From assembly GCF_001866055.1 (NCBI RefSeq), contig NZ_MLQS01000027.1, positions 1 to 62,424 on the forward strand: a stretch of DNA of 62,424 nucleotides. The letters are read 5' to 3'. Every line of letters starts with the position of its first letter. Position 1 is the first letter of the stretch. The DNA is from Anaerobacillus alkalidiazotrophicus (GTDB lineage: Bacteria; Bacillota; Bacilli; Bacillales_H; Anaerobacillaceae). Both the position numbers and the translations under genes were made by a program. The notes under the pieces are model-generated. The model had not been told where the DNA came from and made no database searches. It saw only the letters and a program-made list of their open reading frames with translations. Of the stretch, positions 1 through 11,153 are shown piece by piece.

Positions 1-83
1 AAAAATCGTATGACATGATCAACCTCTTCAACCTTCTTAATGAGCACATCTTTCAATCCTGGCAAATCTATGATAAAATTCAC
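1..83 (-). CDS. Probable ISL3-like transposase, N-terminal fragment cut by window edge
   Basis: Reading leftward from a GTG at 83, 27 codons stay open to the window edge. The peptide includes DLPGLKDVLIKKVEEVDHV, which resembles the first helix and strand of ISL3-family transposases, where a leucine-proline-rich start precedes the CxxC zinc ribbon. Only the N-terminus is visible, so the DDE domain cannot be checked. The ribosome binding site is weak (GGGG about 12 bases upstream). It could instead be an unrelated small protein. Confidence 0.35.
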   Translation of the reverse strand, partial: MNFIIDLPGLKDVLIKKVEEVDHVIRF

Positions 84-152
84 TCACACGCAACCCCAAT
101 CTTTTACTTGTTTCTCGTCAATTCAAGTATAAAAGAATTGGTAGGTTGCGTG

Positions 153-195
153 TTCTTTTTTGCTTCATGGGCTACGCCCATGAAGCAAAAAAGAA
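153..195. terminator. Bidirectional terminator downstream of pdhD
   Basis: A perfect 20-bp inverted repeat (core GCTTCATGGGC / GCCCATGAAGC, 3-base loop) has T-run and A-run shoulders, so it can terminate in both directions. It lies about 70 bases beyond the pdhD stop. A longer imperfect hairpin at about 87-150 overlaps its left side. Confidence 0.8.
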
Positions 196-261
196 GAATA
201 TCACCACTAACCTAATTGTTTGGATACCCCAACAATTATTATAGAGCCTGTTTTTTTAAAT

Positions 262-1671
262 TTATTTTACAATATGGATTGGCATACCAATTGCAACTTC
301 AGCTGTTTCCATTGTAATTTCCCCTAGAGAAGGGTGAGCATGAATAGTCATTGCAATGTCTTCAGCAGTCATTCCTGCTTCAATAGCTACACACGCTTCT
401 GAAATCATATCTGAAGCATTTGTACCAGCAATTTGGACACCAAGTACTAAGCCATCCTCTTTGCGCGTAACCATTTTCATAAATCCATCAGTTTCATTCA
501 ATGATAGCGCACGGCCATTGGCAGCAAATGGGAATTTAGATACAACAACATCATATCCAGCATCTTTTGCTTCAGCTTCCGTCAAACCAACAGACGCTAA
601 TTCTGGACCAGAGAACACTACTGCTGGGATTGCTAAGTAATCAACTTCTGCCGGATGTCCTGAAATAACTTCAGCAGCTACCTTACCTTCATAAGAAGCT
701 TTATGTGCAAGCGCTGGCCCATCAACAATATCTCCAATAGCGTAAATTCCGCTAATGTTTGTTTTACATTGCTTATCAACTTTTACTAATCCACGCTCTG
801 TCATCTCAATCCCAACTTGTTCAAGACCAAGCTCCTCTGTATTAGGACGACGACCAACCGTTACTAACACATAATCAGCATCGAATGTTTGTACTTCGCC
901 TTTAATTTCTGCAGTTACCTTAACACCATCAGCCTTTTCTTCCACACCTTTTGCTAAAGCTTCAGTGAAAATATTAGCTCCGTTCTTTTTCAAACGGTTA
1001 GATACTAATTGACTCATTTGTTTTTCAAAACCTGGTAAAATTTGTTTACCACCTTCTAAAACTGTGATCTCAGTTCCTAGGTTGGCATAAGCAGCACCCA
1101 ATTCAATCCCTATATAACCGCCACCAATAACAACCATCTTTTTAGGGACTTCCTCTAAAGCTAAAGCTCCAGTAGAAGAAATCACCCGCTTACTCCATTT
1201 GAACACTGGAAGTTCGATCGGACGAGAACCTGTAGCGATAATACAATTATTGAACTTATACGTTTGAGAAGATTTCTCATCCATAATGCGTACAGTAGTC
1301 TCATCAACAAAGTATGCTTCACCTTTAACAATATCAACTTTGTTGCCTTTTAATAACGCTTCTACTCCACCTGTAAGTTTGTTTACAACCGAAGCTTTCC
1401 ATTTTTGCACCTTTGAAAAATCTAATTTCACATCACTGACTGCAATCCCAATATCTTCCGAATGTAGTGCATCGTGATATTTATGACCTGCAGCAATTAA
1501 TGCTTTAGACGGGATACAACCTACATTTAAACAAACCCCACCTAAATTACCTTTTTCAACAATCGTTACCTTTTGCCCAAGCTGTGCTGCTCGAATAGCA
1601 GCAACATATCCACCAGGTCCAGCTCCAATGACAAGAGTATCTACTTCTACCGCAAAATCTCCTACTACCAT
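262..1671 (-). CDS. pdhD: Dihydrolipoyl dehydrogenase, E3 of pyruvate dehydrogenase
   Basis: FAD-dependent E3 subunit that reoxidises the lipoyl groups of E2 and passes electrons to NAD+. The 469-residue length is normal. The FAD fold GAGPGG lies near residue 16, the redox disulfide CLNVGC at 47-52, the NAD-binding GGGYIG near 185, and the catalytic HAHPSLGE near the C-terminus. The ATG at 1671 is preceded by GGAGG, which lies just after the pdhC stop, so E2 and E3 translation are probably coupled. It is the last gene of the leftward pdhABCD operon, followed by a strong terminator. Confidence 0.97.
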   Translation of the reverse strand: MVVGDFAVEVDTLVIGAGPGGYVAAIRAAQLGQKVTIVEKGNLGGVCLNVGCIPSKALIAAGHKYHDALHSEDIGIAVSDVKLDFSKVQKWKASVVNKLTGGVEALLKGNKVDIVKGEAYFVDETTVRIMDEKSSQTYKFNNCIIATGSRPIELPVFKWSKRVISSTGALALEEVPKKMVVIGGGYIGIELGAAYANLGTEITVLEGGKQILPGFEKQMSQLVSNRLKKNGANIFTEALAKGVEEKADGVKVTAEIKGEVQTFDADYVLVTVGRRPNTEELGLEQVGIEMTERGLVKVDKQCKTNISGIYAIGDIVDGPALAHKASYEGKVAAEVISGHPAEVDYLAIPAVVFSGPELASVGLTEAEAKDAGYDVVVSKFPFAANGRALSLNETDGFMKMVTRKEDGLVLGVQIAGTNASDMISEACVAIEAGMTAEDIAMTIHAHPSLGEITMETAEVAIGMPIHIVK

Positions 1672-1674
1672 CTA

Positions 1675-2979
1675 TTACGCCTCCATTACTAATAATTGTG
1701 GATCATTCAGTAAGCGTTTAATATGATTTAACGCATTTTGTGCTGTTGCACCATCGATTAGACGGTGATCAAAACTTAATGATAACGCAAGAACAGGAGC
1801 AACAACTATTTCCCCATCTTTCACAACTGGTTTTTCAGCAATACGCCCAATACCTAAAATCGCTACTTCTGGATGGTTAATAACTGGTGTAAACCACTGT
1901 CCACCTGCAGAACCAATATTTGTAATGGTACAAGAACCGCCTTTCATAGCATCCGGAGCTAACTTACCTTCACGTGCTTTTACAGCTAAATCATTAATCT
2001 CTGATGAAATTTTAAAAATTGATTTACGATCTGCATCTTTCACTACCGGGACTAATAAACCTTTATCAGTATCCGCTGCAATACCGATGTTGTAATAGTG
2101 CTTATAAACAACTTCTTCATTAACATCATCAATAGAAGCGTTTAATGCTGGATACTCACGTAACGCAGATGTTAAAGCTTTTACAACATAAGGTAAGTAC
2201 GTAAGCTTAATCCCTTTATCTGCAGCAACAGTTTTAAACTTACTACGATGTGCTACTAAATCCGTTACATCTACCTCATCCATTAATGTTACATGTGGTG
2301 CAGTATGCTTTGAGTTAACCATTGCATTAGATATTGCTTTACGTATCCCACTCATTTTCTCTCTAGTTTCTAATTCACCATGTACAGGAACATAAGGTTT
2401 TACTTCCTTCTTAACTGCAGCATTTTGTGCTTGACTTGCCTCTACATTTGTTTCAGTTTCTGTTGGCGCTTGTGCCGCTGCCGGAGCTCCATTTCCAAAA
2501 TTATCAATATCAGCTTTCAAAATACGTCCATTATTACCCGAGCCCTGAACTTTACGAATGTCAATACCTTTTTCACGAGCATATTTGCGTACAGAAGGCA
2601 TAGCAATAATACGTCTAGTTTCATCCACTTCGACTTCTACAGATGGTTGTGTAGATTTAGTACTTGTTGCTTCTTGTACAGGCTCAGAAACTTCCGCTTC
2701 TTCTTCATCATGATGTCCATGAGCTGATGCTGGAATTTCCCCATCATAATCAATTGTTACTAGTACATCTCCTACTACAGCTACTGTACCTTCCGATACT
2801 TTTAATTCTAATATCTTTCCTTCAACAGGAGATGGAATTTCCACTACTGCTTTATCATTTTGAACCTCAAGTAAAATATCATCTTCTTTAACCTCGTCAC
2901 CTGGCTTTACAAACCATTTAACGATTTCACCTTCATGAATACCTTCACCGATATCAGGAAGTTTAAATTCGAACGCCAC
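1675..2979 (-). CDS. pdhC: Dihydrolipoamide acetyltransferase, E2 of pyruvate dehydrogenase
   Basis: Core acetyltransferase of the PDH complex. The N-terminal lipoyl domain carries the modified lysine in [13 protein letters not shown] (about K43). A Pro/Ala/Glu linker follows, then the E3-binding domain ([13 protein letters not shown], about 130-165) and the catalytic domain ending in [10 protein letters not shown] near residue 405. I chose the GTG at 2979 because GGAGG lies 8 bases upstream and the protein then begins [13 protein letters not shown] as in relatives; a start at 3009 would add an unsupported leader. The gap to pdhB is enlarged by a dispersed repeat. Confidence 0.96.
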   Translation of the reverse strand: MAFEFKLPDIGEGIHEGEIVKWFVKPGDEVKEDDILLEVQNDKAVVEIPSPVEGKILELKVSEGTVAVVGDVLVTIDYDGEIPASAHGHHDEEEAEVSEPVQEATSTKSTQPSVEVEVDETRRIIAMPSVRKYAREKGIDIRKVQGSGNNGRILKADIDNFGNGAPAAAQAPTETETNVEASQAQNAAVKKEVKPYVPVHGELETREKMSGIRKAISNAMVNSKHTAPHVTLMDEVDVTDLVAHRSKFKTVAADKGIKLTYLPYVVKALTSALREYPALNASIDDVNEEVVYKHYYNIGIAADTDKGLLVPVVKDADRKSIFKISSEINDLAVKAREGKLAPDAMKGGSCTITNIGSAGGQWFTPVINHPEVAILGIGRIAEKPVVKDGEIVVAPVLALSLSFDHRLIDGATAQNALNHIKRLLNDPQLLVMEA

Positions 2980-3065
2980 AAAAAACGCCTCCCTTTTCCA
3001 ATTCCACACGTAGTTTTTGATTATTTATAATCTGCTTTCTCGTAGATATATATCTAGTTAAGCAA

Positions 3066-3211
3066 GAAAAGCGCAAGCGCCTTGGTCACGAGCGATAGGC
3101 ACTGGAAGACCTTTGACAAAAGCCGCTCTTTGGCTTCCGAAAAGGACTGAAGTGACCGAGCTCGTAGGCGCTGGAGCTAGACAGTTTCTAAGTTAGAATT
3201 TATCAATTCTT
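3066..3211. repeat. Family A dispersed hairpin repeat, copy 1 (inside pdh operon)
   Basis: Begins AAAGCGCAAGCGCCTTGG and ends near CTAGACAGTTTCTAAGTTAG. Internal complementary blocks (GGTCAC with GTGACC, GAGC with GCTC, GCGC with GCGC) fold it into a branched hairpin. Copies sit near 20046, 35758, 50079 and 56576, with a decayed copy near 9818. Here it lies in the pdhB-pdhC spacer. Confidence 0.85.
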
Positions 3212-3245
3212 ATCTTTGAACAAATCAATAAATGAATTCACAAAA

Positions 3246-4223
3246 TTAGAAGTTAATAACTTTTTTCGCTGTATCTACAATCTCTTTATATCCTGGTAAC
3301 CAAACATCTTCAGCTGAAGCAAACGGGAATACAGTGTCTGGTGCAGTCACACGTAGTACCGGTGCTTCTAAACTTAATATAGCTCTGTCATTAATTTCAG
3401 CTACTACATTCGCTGCAATACCAGCTTGCTTTTGTGCTTCTTGCACGACAATAGCGCGATTTGTCTTCTCAACCGAACTGATGATTGTTTCAATATCTAA
3501 TGGACTAATTGTACGAAGGTCAATAACCTCTGCTTCAATTCCTTCTTTGGCAAGTTCTTCAGCGGCCTTTAACGATGAATGAACCATCGCTCCATAAGTT
3601 ATAATAGAGATATCTTTTCCTTCTCGCTTCACATCTGCTTTACCTAACTCAATTGTATATTCCCCTTCAGGGACTTCCCCACGGAATGAACGGTAAAGTT
3701 TCATATGCTCTAAAAATACAACTGGGTCATTATCGCGAATAGCTGAAATTAATAAACCTTTAGCATCATATGGTGTTGATGGAATAACAACTTTAACACC
3801 TGGTGTTTGCGCCATTAATCCTTCTAAGCTATCTGCATGTAATTCCGGAGTCTTAACTCCACCACCAAAAGGTGAACGGATCGTCACTGGTGAATGATAA
3901 ACTCCACCAGAACGATAACGCATTCTTGCCATTTGTGCAGCTATCGAATCAAAAACTTCAAATACAAAGCCAAAGAATTGAATTTCCATAATCGGGCGAA
4001 AACCTGTTAAACCGAGACCAATTGCCAATCCACCAATCCCTGATTCAGCTAATGGTGTATCAAAAACTCGATCTTCCCCAAACTCAGCTTGAAGGCCCTC
4101 AGTCGCACGGAAAACCCCACCGTTTTTCCCTACGTCTTCACCGAATAAGAGAACGTTTTCGTCACGTTTTAACTCTACCCGCATGGCATCTGTTATTGCT
4201 TGGATCATTGTCATTTGTGCCAT
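3246..4223 (-). CDS. pdhB: Pyruvate dehydrogenase E1 beta subunit
   Basis: Beta subunit of the thiamine-diphosphate-dependent E1 heterotetramer that decarboxylates pyruvate. Its 325 residues match the family length. Conserved stretches are visible: [20 protein letters not shown] at the N-terminus, the substrate-binding region RSPFGGG with HADSLE, and the transketolase C-terminal domain with VVQEAQ. It begins two bases after the pdhA stop, so the pair is translationally linked, as expected for 1:1 subunits. Confidence 0.97.
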   Translation of the reverse strand: MAQMTMIQAITDAMRVELKRDENVLLFGEDVGKNGGVFRATEGLQAEFGEDRVFDTPLAESGIGGLAIGLGLTGFRPIMEIQFFGFVFEVFDSIAAQMARMRYRSGGVYHSPVTIRSPFGGGVKTPELHADSLEGLMAQTPGVKVVIPSTPYDAKGLLISAIRDNDPVVFLEHMKLYRSFRGEVPEGEYTIELGKADVKREGKDISIITYGAMVHSSLKAAEELAKEGIEAEVIDLRTISPLDIETIISSVEKTNRAIVVQEAQKQAGIAANVVAEINDRAILSLEAPVLRVTAPDTVFPFASAEDVWLPGYKEIVDTAKKVINF

Positions 4224-4225
4224 AA

Positions 4226-5353
<1,128 letters not shown>

Positions 5354-5527
5354 TCATCGCTTTTAAACTCTAGTTTATGGTGCCCATTTATTTATTCATT
5401 ACAACTGTAATCAAATCAATAAGATATAGTTAAAACGATTGATTTTAATAAAATTGTTGTTTAAACCTAAATTATCTGTATTAGTTTTCCGTAAACAAAT
5501 ATGAAACAACTCTCTTATTTGATACTA

Positions 5528-5557
5528 ATTCTACAATATGTGAACATTTTTTGTCAA
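5528..5557 (-). promoter_or_regulatory. Sigma-A promoter of the pdh operon
   Basis: On the minus strand a perfect TTGACA (5552-5557) is followed after 18 bases by TAGAAT (5528-5533). It faces pdhA and predicts a leader of about 210 nt. The rest of the 5312-5816 gap holds AT-rich sequence with short inverted repeats; I found no recognisable riboswitch. Confidence 0.6.
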
Positions 5558-5816
5558 CGGTTTAAGACTGATAAATAAACACTTTTTTGAACGCGATCTA
5601 AATTACAGACGAAAAACAACCAAAAACTGTTATAGTCAATACATAAAATCTGTTATACACCTATAGAAAAAACCTTAATTTAACAACATTACAACAGTGT
5701 TAATACACACAAAACTGTTATATTTTCCAACAAAAAAAGAAACCCATGCAGGTAAAGAATTTGGTATTTTACATCACACCTAATTCATTACTTTTTTGAA
5801 TTTCTTTTCTAATTAT

Positions 5817-6470
5817 TCAATTATAAGTAACTTCTAAATCAACTAATTCATAAAATTTCTTTTTTAATTCATTATATTCATTTGTATATTGATTAAAGAG
5901 ATCTTTATATTCATTAACTTTCTGATAAGATCCATTCACTTTCTCATGTTGTACCTCAAGCTCTTCAATTGTTAAGTCTTCCTTTATAATGAGTTCATAA
6001 AGTTCTAAATCATATGCAATGGCACGGTGATATTCTTCATACAGTTTCATGTATGTATTATATCTACTATCCATGACATTAACTAAACCATTTGCCGATT
6101 TAACAAGTTCTTCATCCTCAATAGTTTCAATTATTGGCTTTATCAAAGAAAATTCTTCATATGCTTCTTCAATGCTCGCTTTTTCAATATCAACCATTTC
6201 CTTTCTTGAATCAGCGAACTCTTTAGCTTTCTTTGCCAATGGTTCAATTTCCTCTATATTAGCAAGATTTAAAATTTCGTTGTAAAGTTCATATTCTTCG
6301 CTTTCAACCTTAGATAATGGTACTTGTTGCTCTTCAAAAACCAACTCTAAACTAACCGCTTTTTCTAAATGATTGTAAATTTCTTCACCTGGATTTGACT
6401 TGGCGCACCCTGAAACAAACAATAACAATAAACCGAATATAAATACATATTTCAATTTTTTCTTAACCAA
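5817..6470 (-). CDS. ykyA: YkyA family putative cell-wall lipoprotein
   Basis: Lipoprotein signal peptide: KKK, a hydrophobic stretch and a lipobox ending in SGC at about residue 22. The rest is acidic and mostly helical, consistent with the YkyA family, which sits between the pdh and def genes in Bacillus. The start is a TTG with GGGGG 7 bases upstream. It is read leftward and is divergent from def. The molecular function of the family is poorly known. Exported and membrane-anchored by inference. Confidence 0.85.
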   Translation of the reverse strand: MVKKKLKYVFIFGLLLLFVSGCAKSNPGEEIYNHLEKAVSLELVFEEQQVPLSKVESEEYELYNEILNLANIEEIEPLAKKAKEFADSRKEMVDIEKASIEEAYEEFSLIKPIIETIEDEELVKSANGLVNVMDSRYNTYMKLYEEYHRAIAYDLELYELIIKEDLTIEELEVQHEKVNGSYQKVNEYKDLFNQYTNEYNELKKKFYELVDLEVTYN

Positions 6471-6726
6471 AATATTTCCCCCTTTTACTAAACTTCCATA
6501 TAGGAGTTTATAAAAACACTATAACAAAAATTGACTTTTTACAAAACGAAAAAGAGACACTAAGATATATAATTATTATATTTACCAACTACTTATTTAG
6601 TACAGGTAATATTAATGCTTGCACGTAAATTGAACTATATCTTTCTTTTTTTGGACCATTAGTATACTATAGCAGTATATGTAATTCATTAGAAACACTA
6701 CACATCGGCAAGGGAGATGAAAATAC

Positions 6727-7278
6727 GTGATAACAATGAAAGACGTTATAAAGGAAGGACACCCAACATTACGTAGTGTCGCTAAAGAAGTTGAAATACC
6801 AGCTTCAAAAGAAGATAAAGAAACACTAAGGAAAATGATGGAATTCTTACATAATAGTCAGAACCCCGAAACAGCAGAAAAATATGGATTAAGACCAGGT
6901 ATTGGTCTTGCAGCACCACAAATTAATGTTAACAAACGAATGATTGCTGTTCTTGTAAACGACGAAAACGGCAACTTACACGAATATGCATTATACAATC
7001 CAAAGATTGTAAGTCATTCCGTTGAAATGACACAATTAGAAAATGGTGAAGGGTGCCTATCTGTTGATCGAGACGTCCCTGGACTTGTTCCAAGGTATGC
7101 AAGAATTACTGTCCAAGCTACATCGATAGATGAGGAAGAAATATCAATAAGATTAAAAGGACTAACCGCAATTGTTTTCCAACACGAAATTGATCATTTA
7201 AACGGGATTATGTTCTACGACCGCATTGTAGAAAATAATGATCCATTTAAAAAATCGATCCCTTCTTCTTTTAAATAA
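6727..7278 (+). CDS. def: Peptide deformylase
   Basis: Removes the N-formyl group from nascent proteins at the ribosome. The three metal-site motifs are present: GIGLAAPQI (about 58-66), EGCLSVD and QHEIDHLNG. The 183-residue length fits the type 2 enzymes of Gram-positives. Translation starts at a GTG at 6727 (the peptide then begins MITMKD like relatives), with GGGAG upstream. It forms a single-gene unit ending in the hairpin at 7310. Confidence 0.96.
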   Translation: MITMKDVIKEGHPTLRSVAKEVEIPASKEDKETLRKMMEFLHNSQNPETAEKYGLRPGIGLAAPQINVNKRMIAVLVNDENGNLHEYALYNPKIVSHSVEMTQLENGEGCLSVDRDVPGLVPRYARITVQATSIDEEEISIRLKGLTAIVFQHEIDHLNGIMFYDRIVENNDPFKKSIPSSFK

Positions 7279-7309
7279 TAAAAGTACAAGCATACATTAG
7301 AAGACAATG

Positions 7310-7336
7310 ACGTGTAGACTACTTCGGTCTACACGT
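7310..7336 (+). terminator. Terminator of def
   Basis: ACGTGTAGAC and GTCTACACGT form a perfect 10-bp stem followed by a T-rich run. Confidence 0.9.
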
Positions 7337-7384
7337 TTTTACTTTTTCTTAGCCATCACTATAGAAATTTTTCCATTAATGAGA

Positions 7385-7413
7385 TTGCTTATTTAGTACA
7401 TACTAAATATAGA
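7385..7413 (+). promoter_or_regulatory. Promoter with palindromic spacer for the 25-residue ORF
   Basis: TTGCTT (7385-7390), a 17-base spacer, then TATAGA (7408-7413). The spacer and first -10 base form the palindrome ATTTAGTA-CA-TACTAAAT, a shape typical of an operator lying between -35 and -10. The regulator is unknown. Confidence 0.45.
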
Positions 7414-7451
7414 AAAAAATCTATAAGATGAGTAAAGGATAGGTGAAAAAA

Positions 7452-7529
7452 ATGCTTAAAAAATGGCGTGAAAAATTACTCAAACGTTGTCGTGACCTTC
7501 TACCTAAGAAACGCCTATTAGAAAGCTAA
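7452..7529 (+). CDS. Small cationic amphipathic peptide ORF, 25 residues
   Basis: ATG at 7452 lies 6 bases after AGGTG, an excellent ribosome binding site. The peptide begins MLKKWREKLLKRC and has Leu/Trp spaced among Lys/Arg, so it would form a strongly basic amphipathic helix; one cysteine is present. It has its own promoter-like sequence upstream and a terminator at 7624, making a complete small transcription unit between def and rpoY. I do not recognise a family. It may be a small membrane-active, ribosome-binding or regulatory peptide, or an upstream peptide; function unknown. Confidence 0.5.
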   Translation: MLKKWREKLLKRCRDLLPKKRLLES

Positions 7530-7623
7530 ATTTCCTTTCATATTATTGGTTAATTACCCAACTATTTGTGATCTTTTAATAAATCATGTATGATGCTATT
7601 TATGATGTTTTTTTCAATCTCCA

Positions 7624-7652
7624 AAAACATGCTTGTTTAAAAAGCATGTTTT
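7624..7652 (+). terminator. Terminator of the small peptide unit
   Basis: AAAACATGCTT / AAGCATGTTTT forms an 11-bp perfect stem with T-rich 3' side, upstream of rpoY. Confidence 0.8.
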
Positions 7653-7752
7653 CGTTTCATATTTAATTATAAAAAGAAAAACATGAAAAAATAACCAGTA
7701 TCATTTATAATAAATGAAAGATAAATTAACGATTTGCTAAGGAGAGGTTTAT

Positions 7753-7962
7753 ATGATTTACAAAGTATTATTTCAAGAAAAGATTACCGAAGTTCCAGTT
7801 CGAGAAAAAACACAATCCATTTATGTAGAAGCAAGTTCCGAAATGGAAGTTAGGCAAAAGTTAGCTTCAAAAGTATACAATATCGAATTCGTATTACCAG
7901 TAACAGGTGAATACCTTGAGTTTGAAAAACAAAATGAGAATTTCAAAGTGGAGAATATATAA
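7753..7962 (+). CDS. rpoY: RNA polymerase epsilon subunit
   Basis: Small 69-residue accessory subunit of Gram-positive RNA polymerase (formerly YkzG). The sequence begins [18 protein letters not shown] and keeps the conserved YVEA and GEYLEFE segments. Position immediately before rnjA, with a three-base gap, is the conserved Bacillus arrangement. AGGAGAGG lies upstream of the ATG. A TATAAT-like box at about 7708 may be its -10 element. Confidence 0.93.
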   Translation: MIYKVLFQEKITEVPVREKTQSIYVEASSEMEVRQKLASKVYNIEFVLPVTGEYLEFEKQNENFKVENI

Positions 7963-7965
7963 AAT

Positions 7966-9633
7966 ATGAAACAAGTGAAAAATAATCAAACAGCTATATT
8001 CGCTCTAGGTGGTCTCGGTGAGATCGGAAAAAACACATACGGTGTACAGTTTCAAGATGAAATCATCTTAATAGATGCAGGAATTAAATTTCCAGAAGAT
8101 GAATTACTAGGAATAGATTACGTTATTCCAGATTACACTTATTTAGTGAAAAACGCAGATAGAATTAAAGGGTTATTCATTACGCACGGTCATGAAGATC
8201 ACATTGGAGGGGTTCCTTACCTATTAAGGGAAATCAACATCCCAGTATATGGCGGGAAACTCGCTTTAGGGTTACTTAAAGGGAAATTAGAAGAGCACGG
8301 TTTACTTCGAAAAACGAAAATGATTGAAATCCAAGAAGACGATGTCATTAAGTTCCAAAAGACGTCTGTCACATTCTTTAGAACAACTCACAGTATTCCA
8401 GATTCATATGGGATAGTTGTCAAAACACCTCCAGGAAACATCGTTCATACTGGAGACTTTAAATTTGATTTCACCCCAGTCGGTGAACCAGCTAACTTAA
8501 CAAAAATGGCTCAATTAGGACAAGAAGGAGTACTATGCCTCTTATCCGACAGTACAAATAGCGAAGTGCCTGGTTTTACAATGTCAGAAAGAAAAGTCGG
8601 AGAAAGCATCGACTCAATTTTTCGTAAAGTAGAAGGTCGAGTGATTTTCGCAACTTTTGCATCAAATATCCACCGACTTCAACAGGTAGTGGAATCTGCA
8701 GTAGCGAACAAACGAAAAATTGCTGTTTTCGGAAGAAGTATGGAAAATGCTATTAACATCGGACAAGATTTAGGTTATATTACTGCTCCAAAAGGTACAT
8801 TTATCGACCATAGTCAACTCAATAAACTACCAACAAACGAAGTAACAATATTATGTACCGGAAGTCAGGGAGAACCAATGGCTGCATTATCAAGAATTGC
8901 TTTTGGAACTCACAGACAAATTCAAATTATACCTGGAGATACTGTAGTCTTTTCTTCTTCACCAATTCCAGGAAATACATTAAGTGTAAGTAAAACAATA
9001 AATCAATTATATCGCGCAGGTGCTGAGGTCATTCACGGATCATTAAGCGATATCCATACTTCAGGTCACGGTGGTCAAGAGGAACAAAAACTTATGCTAC
9101 GCTTAATGAAGCCGAAATACTTTTTCCCAATACACGGCGAGTACCGCATGCTAAAAATGCACGTAAAACTTGCTGTTGATTGTGATATTCCAGAAGAAAA
9201 TTGTTTTGTGATGGATAACGGCGAAGTCTTGGCCGTAAGTGAAAATGAAGCTGCTATCGCTGGTAAAATACCGTCTGGTTCTGTTTATGTTGATGGCAAT
9301 GGTATTGGCGATATTGGAAACATCGTTTTACGAGACCGAAGAATATTATCTGAAGAAGGTTTAGTTGTCGTTGTTGTTAGTCTAAATATGAAAGAATTTA
9401 AAGTAACTGCAGGACCTGACATTATTTCAAGAGGTTTTGTATATATGCGCGAATCAGGTGACTTAATAAATGATGCTCAAAAACTTTTAGCTAAACATTT
9501 ACAAGCCATTATGGACCGTAAAACGACTCAATGGTCTGAAATCAAAAATGAAATCACGGACATTTTAGGACCATTTTTATACGAAAAAACAAAACGTAAA
9601 CCAATGATCCTACCTATTATCATGGAAGTTTAA
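7966..9633 (+). CDS. rnjA: Ribonuclease J1
   Basis: Metallo-beta-lactamase/beta-CASP RNase with 5' exonuclease and endonuclease activity, central to mRNA decay and rRNA maturation. The 555-residue length is standard. The zinc motif HGHEDHIGG lies at 74-82, [10 protein letters not shown] and HTGDFKFD follow, the beta-CASP part carries the GSQGEP region, and SGHGG is near 365. Co-transcribed with rpoY. Confidence 0.97.
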   Translation: MKQVKNNQTAIFALGGLGEIGKNTYGVQFQDEIILIDAGIKFPEDELLGIDYVIPDYTYLVKNADRIKGLFITHGHEDHIGGVPYLLREINIPVYGGKLALGLLKGKLEEHGLLRKTKMIEIQEDDVIKFQKTSVTFFRTTHSIPDSYGIVVKTPPGNIVHTGDFKFDFTPVGEPANLTKMAQLGQEGVLCLLSDSTNSEVPGFTMSERKVGESIDSIFRKVEGRVIFATFASNIHRLQQVVESAVANKRKIAVFGRSMENAINIGQDLGYITAPKGTFIDHSQLNKLPTNEVTILCTGSQGEPMAALSRIAFGTHRQIQIIPGDTVVFSSSPIPGNTLSVSKTINQLYRAGAEVIHGSLSDIHTSGHGGQEEQKLMLRLMKPKYFFPIHGEYRMLKMHVKLAVDCDIPEENCFVMDNGEVLAVSENEAAIAGKIPSGSVYVDGNGIGDIGNIVLRDRRILSEEGLVVVVVSLNMKEFKVTAGPDIISRGFVYMRESGDLINDAQKLLAKHLQAIMDRKTTQWSEIKNEITDILGPFLYEKTKRKPMILPIIMEV

Positions 9634-9651
9634 TAAAAAATTTTCTAATAC

Positions 9652-9692
9652 AAAAGGTTGTCTCAAATCAATGCATTTGACGACAACCTTTT
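9652..9692 (+). terminator. Terminator of rpoY-rnjA
   Basis: AAAAGGTTGTC / GACAACCTTTT stem with an additional TCAAAT/ATTTGA inner stem, then TTATTT. Confidence 0.85.
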
Positions 9693-9817
9693 ATTTATCC
9701 AAAAAGAACTTCTAAAATTCCTACTCATTCGTTATATCAAATAATGCATTTTCCATTTAAACAATCTTAATCTTATAAAAAAGAGAGTTAAATTAACTAG
9801 ACAAAAACGATTGTCGC

Positions 9818-9893
9818 TCTAGAAAAGCGTAAGTGCCTCGAATACTTACATACCCATCGCTTAAAGTCAACTCGAGCTGAGATCTTGGAACTA
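9818..9893. repeat. Decayed family A repeat
   Basis: AGAAAAGCGTAAGTGCCTCG is a mutated version of the family A start, and ACTCGAGCTGAG corresponds to its right half. The central part is missing. It lies in the rnjA-ykuV gap. Confidence 0.5.
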
Positions 9894-9951
9894 AACTACA
9901 AAAATTTTACCCTAACCTTCAAAACTAGCATTCTATTTTTACCTATACAAA

Positions 9952-9982
9952 AGGAACACCGAAACAAGGTGACGGCGTTCTT
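9952..9982 (-). terminator. Terminator of the ykuU-ykuV unit
   Basis: On the minus strand AAGAACGCCG pairs with CGGTGTTCCTT (one G-T pair) and is followed by TTTTG, 28 bases after the ykuV stop. Confidence 0.6.
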
Positions 9983-10010
9983 CATGTATGTGTGTGTTTT
10001 TATAAGTTAA

Positions 10011-10460
10011 TTATTCTTCTTTAATTCCTAATACACGATTAACACGCTTTGTGAGCATTTTCATACCCCCACCACCAGCTTGGTAATGACGTAACTGCCC
10101 TTCACTATCAAATACATAATAAGCAGGAACATATTTGTTTTCAAAGGCATCAGTTAACTTATGTGTGTTATCAATATAAATTGGCTGTGTTATTTCATGC
10201 CCCTCGGCAACTTGATTAATTTCTTCGATATTAAGGTCCTTCTCACTGCGGGGCATATGCACGGCTACGACATTCAGCTGATCTTTATATTTATCTCGTA
10301 ATTCATTAACATTCGGCATCGCATCTTTACATAATTTACAACTAATCGACCAAAAGTGAAATAATGTTGGTTTTTCTCCAACTAGATCTTCTCTTGTTAC
10401 CTCCCCATTTAGCCACTGAGTTGCACCATTAAGTTCTGGCATCGGCGTTCTTAATTTCAT
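10011..10460 (-). CDS. ykuV: YkuV-type thiol-disulfide oxidoreductase
   Basis: Cytosolic thioredoxin-fold protein. The active site CKLC is at residues 41-44 after FHFWSIS, and the cis-proline region is YVPAYYVFD. There is no signal peptide or membrane segment, unlike ResA/TlpA proteins. Length 149 residues. It follows the peroxiredoxin gene, as ykuV follows ykuU in B. subtilis, and probably helps keep it or other thiols reduced. A weak hairpin between the two genes may lower its expression. Confidence 0.9.
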   Translation of the reverse strand: MKLRTPMPELNGATQWLNGEVTREDLVGEKPTLFHFWSISCKLCKDAMPNVNELRDKYKDQLNVVAVHMPRSEKDLNIEEINQVAEGHEITQPIYIDNTHKLTDAFENKYVPAYYVFDSEGQLRHYQAGGGGMKMLTKRVNRVLGIKEE

Positions 10461-10505
10461 TTTTTATGTCCTCCTTATGTAACTCGTAGGTTTAAACCGT
10501 TTAAT

Positions 10506-10535
10506 AAAAGGCCTAACAAAAATGCTAGACCTTTT
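10506..10535 (-). terminator. Attenuator-like hairpin between ykuU and ykuV
   Basis: AAAAGGcCTA pairs with TAGaCCTTTT around a 10-base loop in the 105-base spacer. It could give partial termination after ykuU. Confidence 0.45.
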
Positions 10536-10565
10536 TATTATACAATTTCCTATAGTTTACAACAA

Positions 10566-11111
10566 TTATAATGTTTCTTGACCCGGCTTCCAGTTAGCAG
10601 GACATAGACCACCAGTTTGAAGAGCTTGAAGGACACGTAACGTTTCGTCCACATCACGACCAATATTATTATGGTTAACAACTGAATACATTAATTCACC
10701 ATCTGGGCTGATAATAAATAAACCACGAAGTGCGATACCAGCATCCTCAATTAACACGCCGTAATCTCTAGAAATAGCATGATTAGTATCAGCTGCTAAA
10801 GGATATTTTAATTCCCCTAAGCCATTATCTGTACGGTCTGTGTTAATCCAAGCTAAATGTGTATGAATTGTGTCTGTTGAAACTCCAATTACTTCAGCCT
10901 CTATATCTTCAAACTCATCATAACGATCACTTAAAGCTGTAATTTCAGTTGGACAAACAAAAGTAAAATCCATTGGATAGAAGAAAAGAACTGTCCATTT
11001 GTCATTTTTCATATTTTCTTCTAAGCTCACTTTTCCAAACTCTTTATTAGGCATTACTGCTTCCATTTCAAATCTAGGCGCTTGCTTAGCTACCATTCTT
11101 TTATCACTCAT
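10566..11111 (-). CDS. ykuU: 2-Cys peroxiredoxin
   Basis: Reduces hydrogen and organic peroxides. The peroxidatic cysteine is C53 in FYPMDFTFVCPTEI and the resolving cysteine is in GGLCPANWKPG (about C170), so this is a typical 2-Cys Prx1/AhpC-type enzyme of 181 residues. RBS AGGAGG precedes the ATG. A possible PerR box lies in its leader (11154-11168). First gene of the leftward ykuU-ykuV unit. Confidence 0.95.
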   Translation of the reverse strand: MSDKRMVAKQAPRFEMEAVMPNKEFGKVSLEENMKNDKWTVLFFYPMDFTFVCPTEITALSDRYDEFEDIEAEVIGVSTDTIHTHLAWINTDRTDNGLGELKYPLAADTNHAISRDYGVLIEDAGIALRGLFIISPDGELMYSVVNHNNIGRDVDETLRVLQALQTGGLCPANWKPGQETL

Positions 11112-11153
11112 ATGTAAAACCTCCTAAAATTTTTATGTCCCCGACGGGTTTTT

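Noticed and set aside
2380..2727. Plus-strand 115-codon ORF inside pdhC
   Set aside because: Antisense shadow of the alanine/proline-rich linker of E2; no ribosome binding site, low-complexity product.
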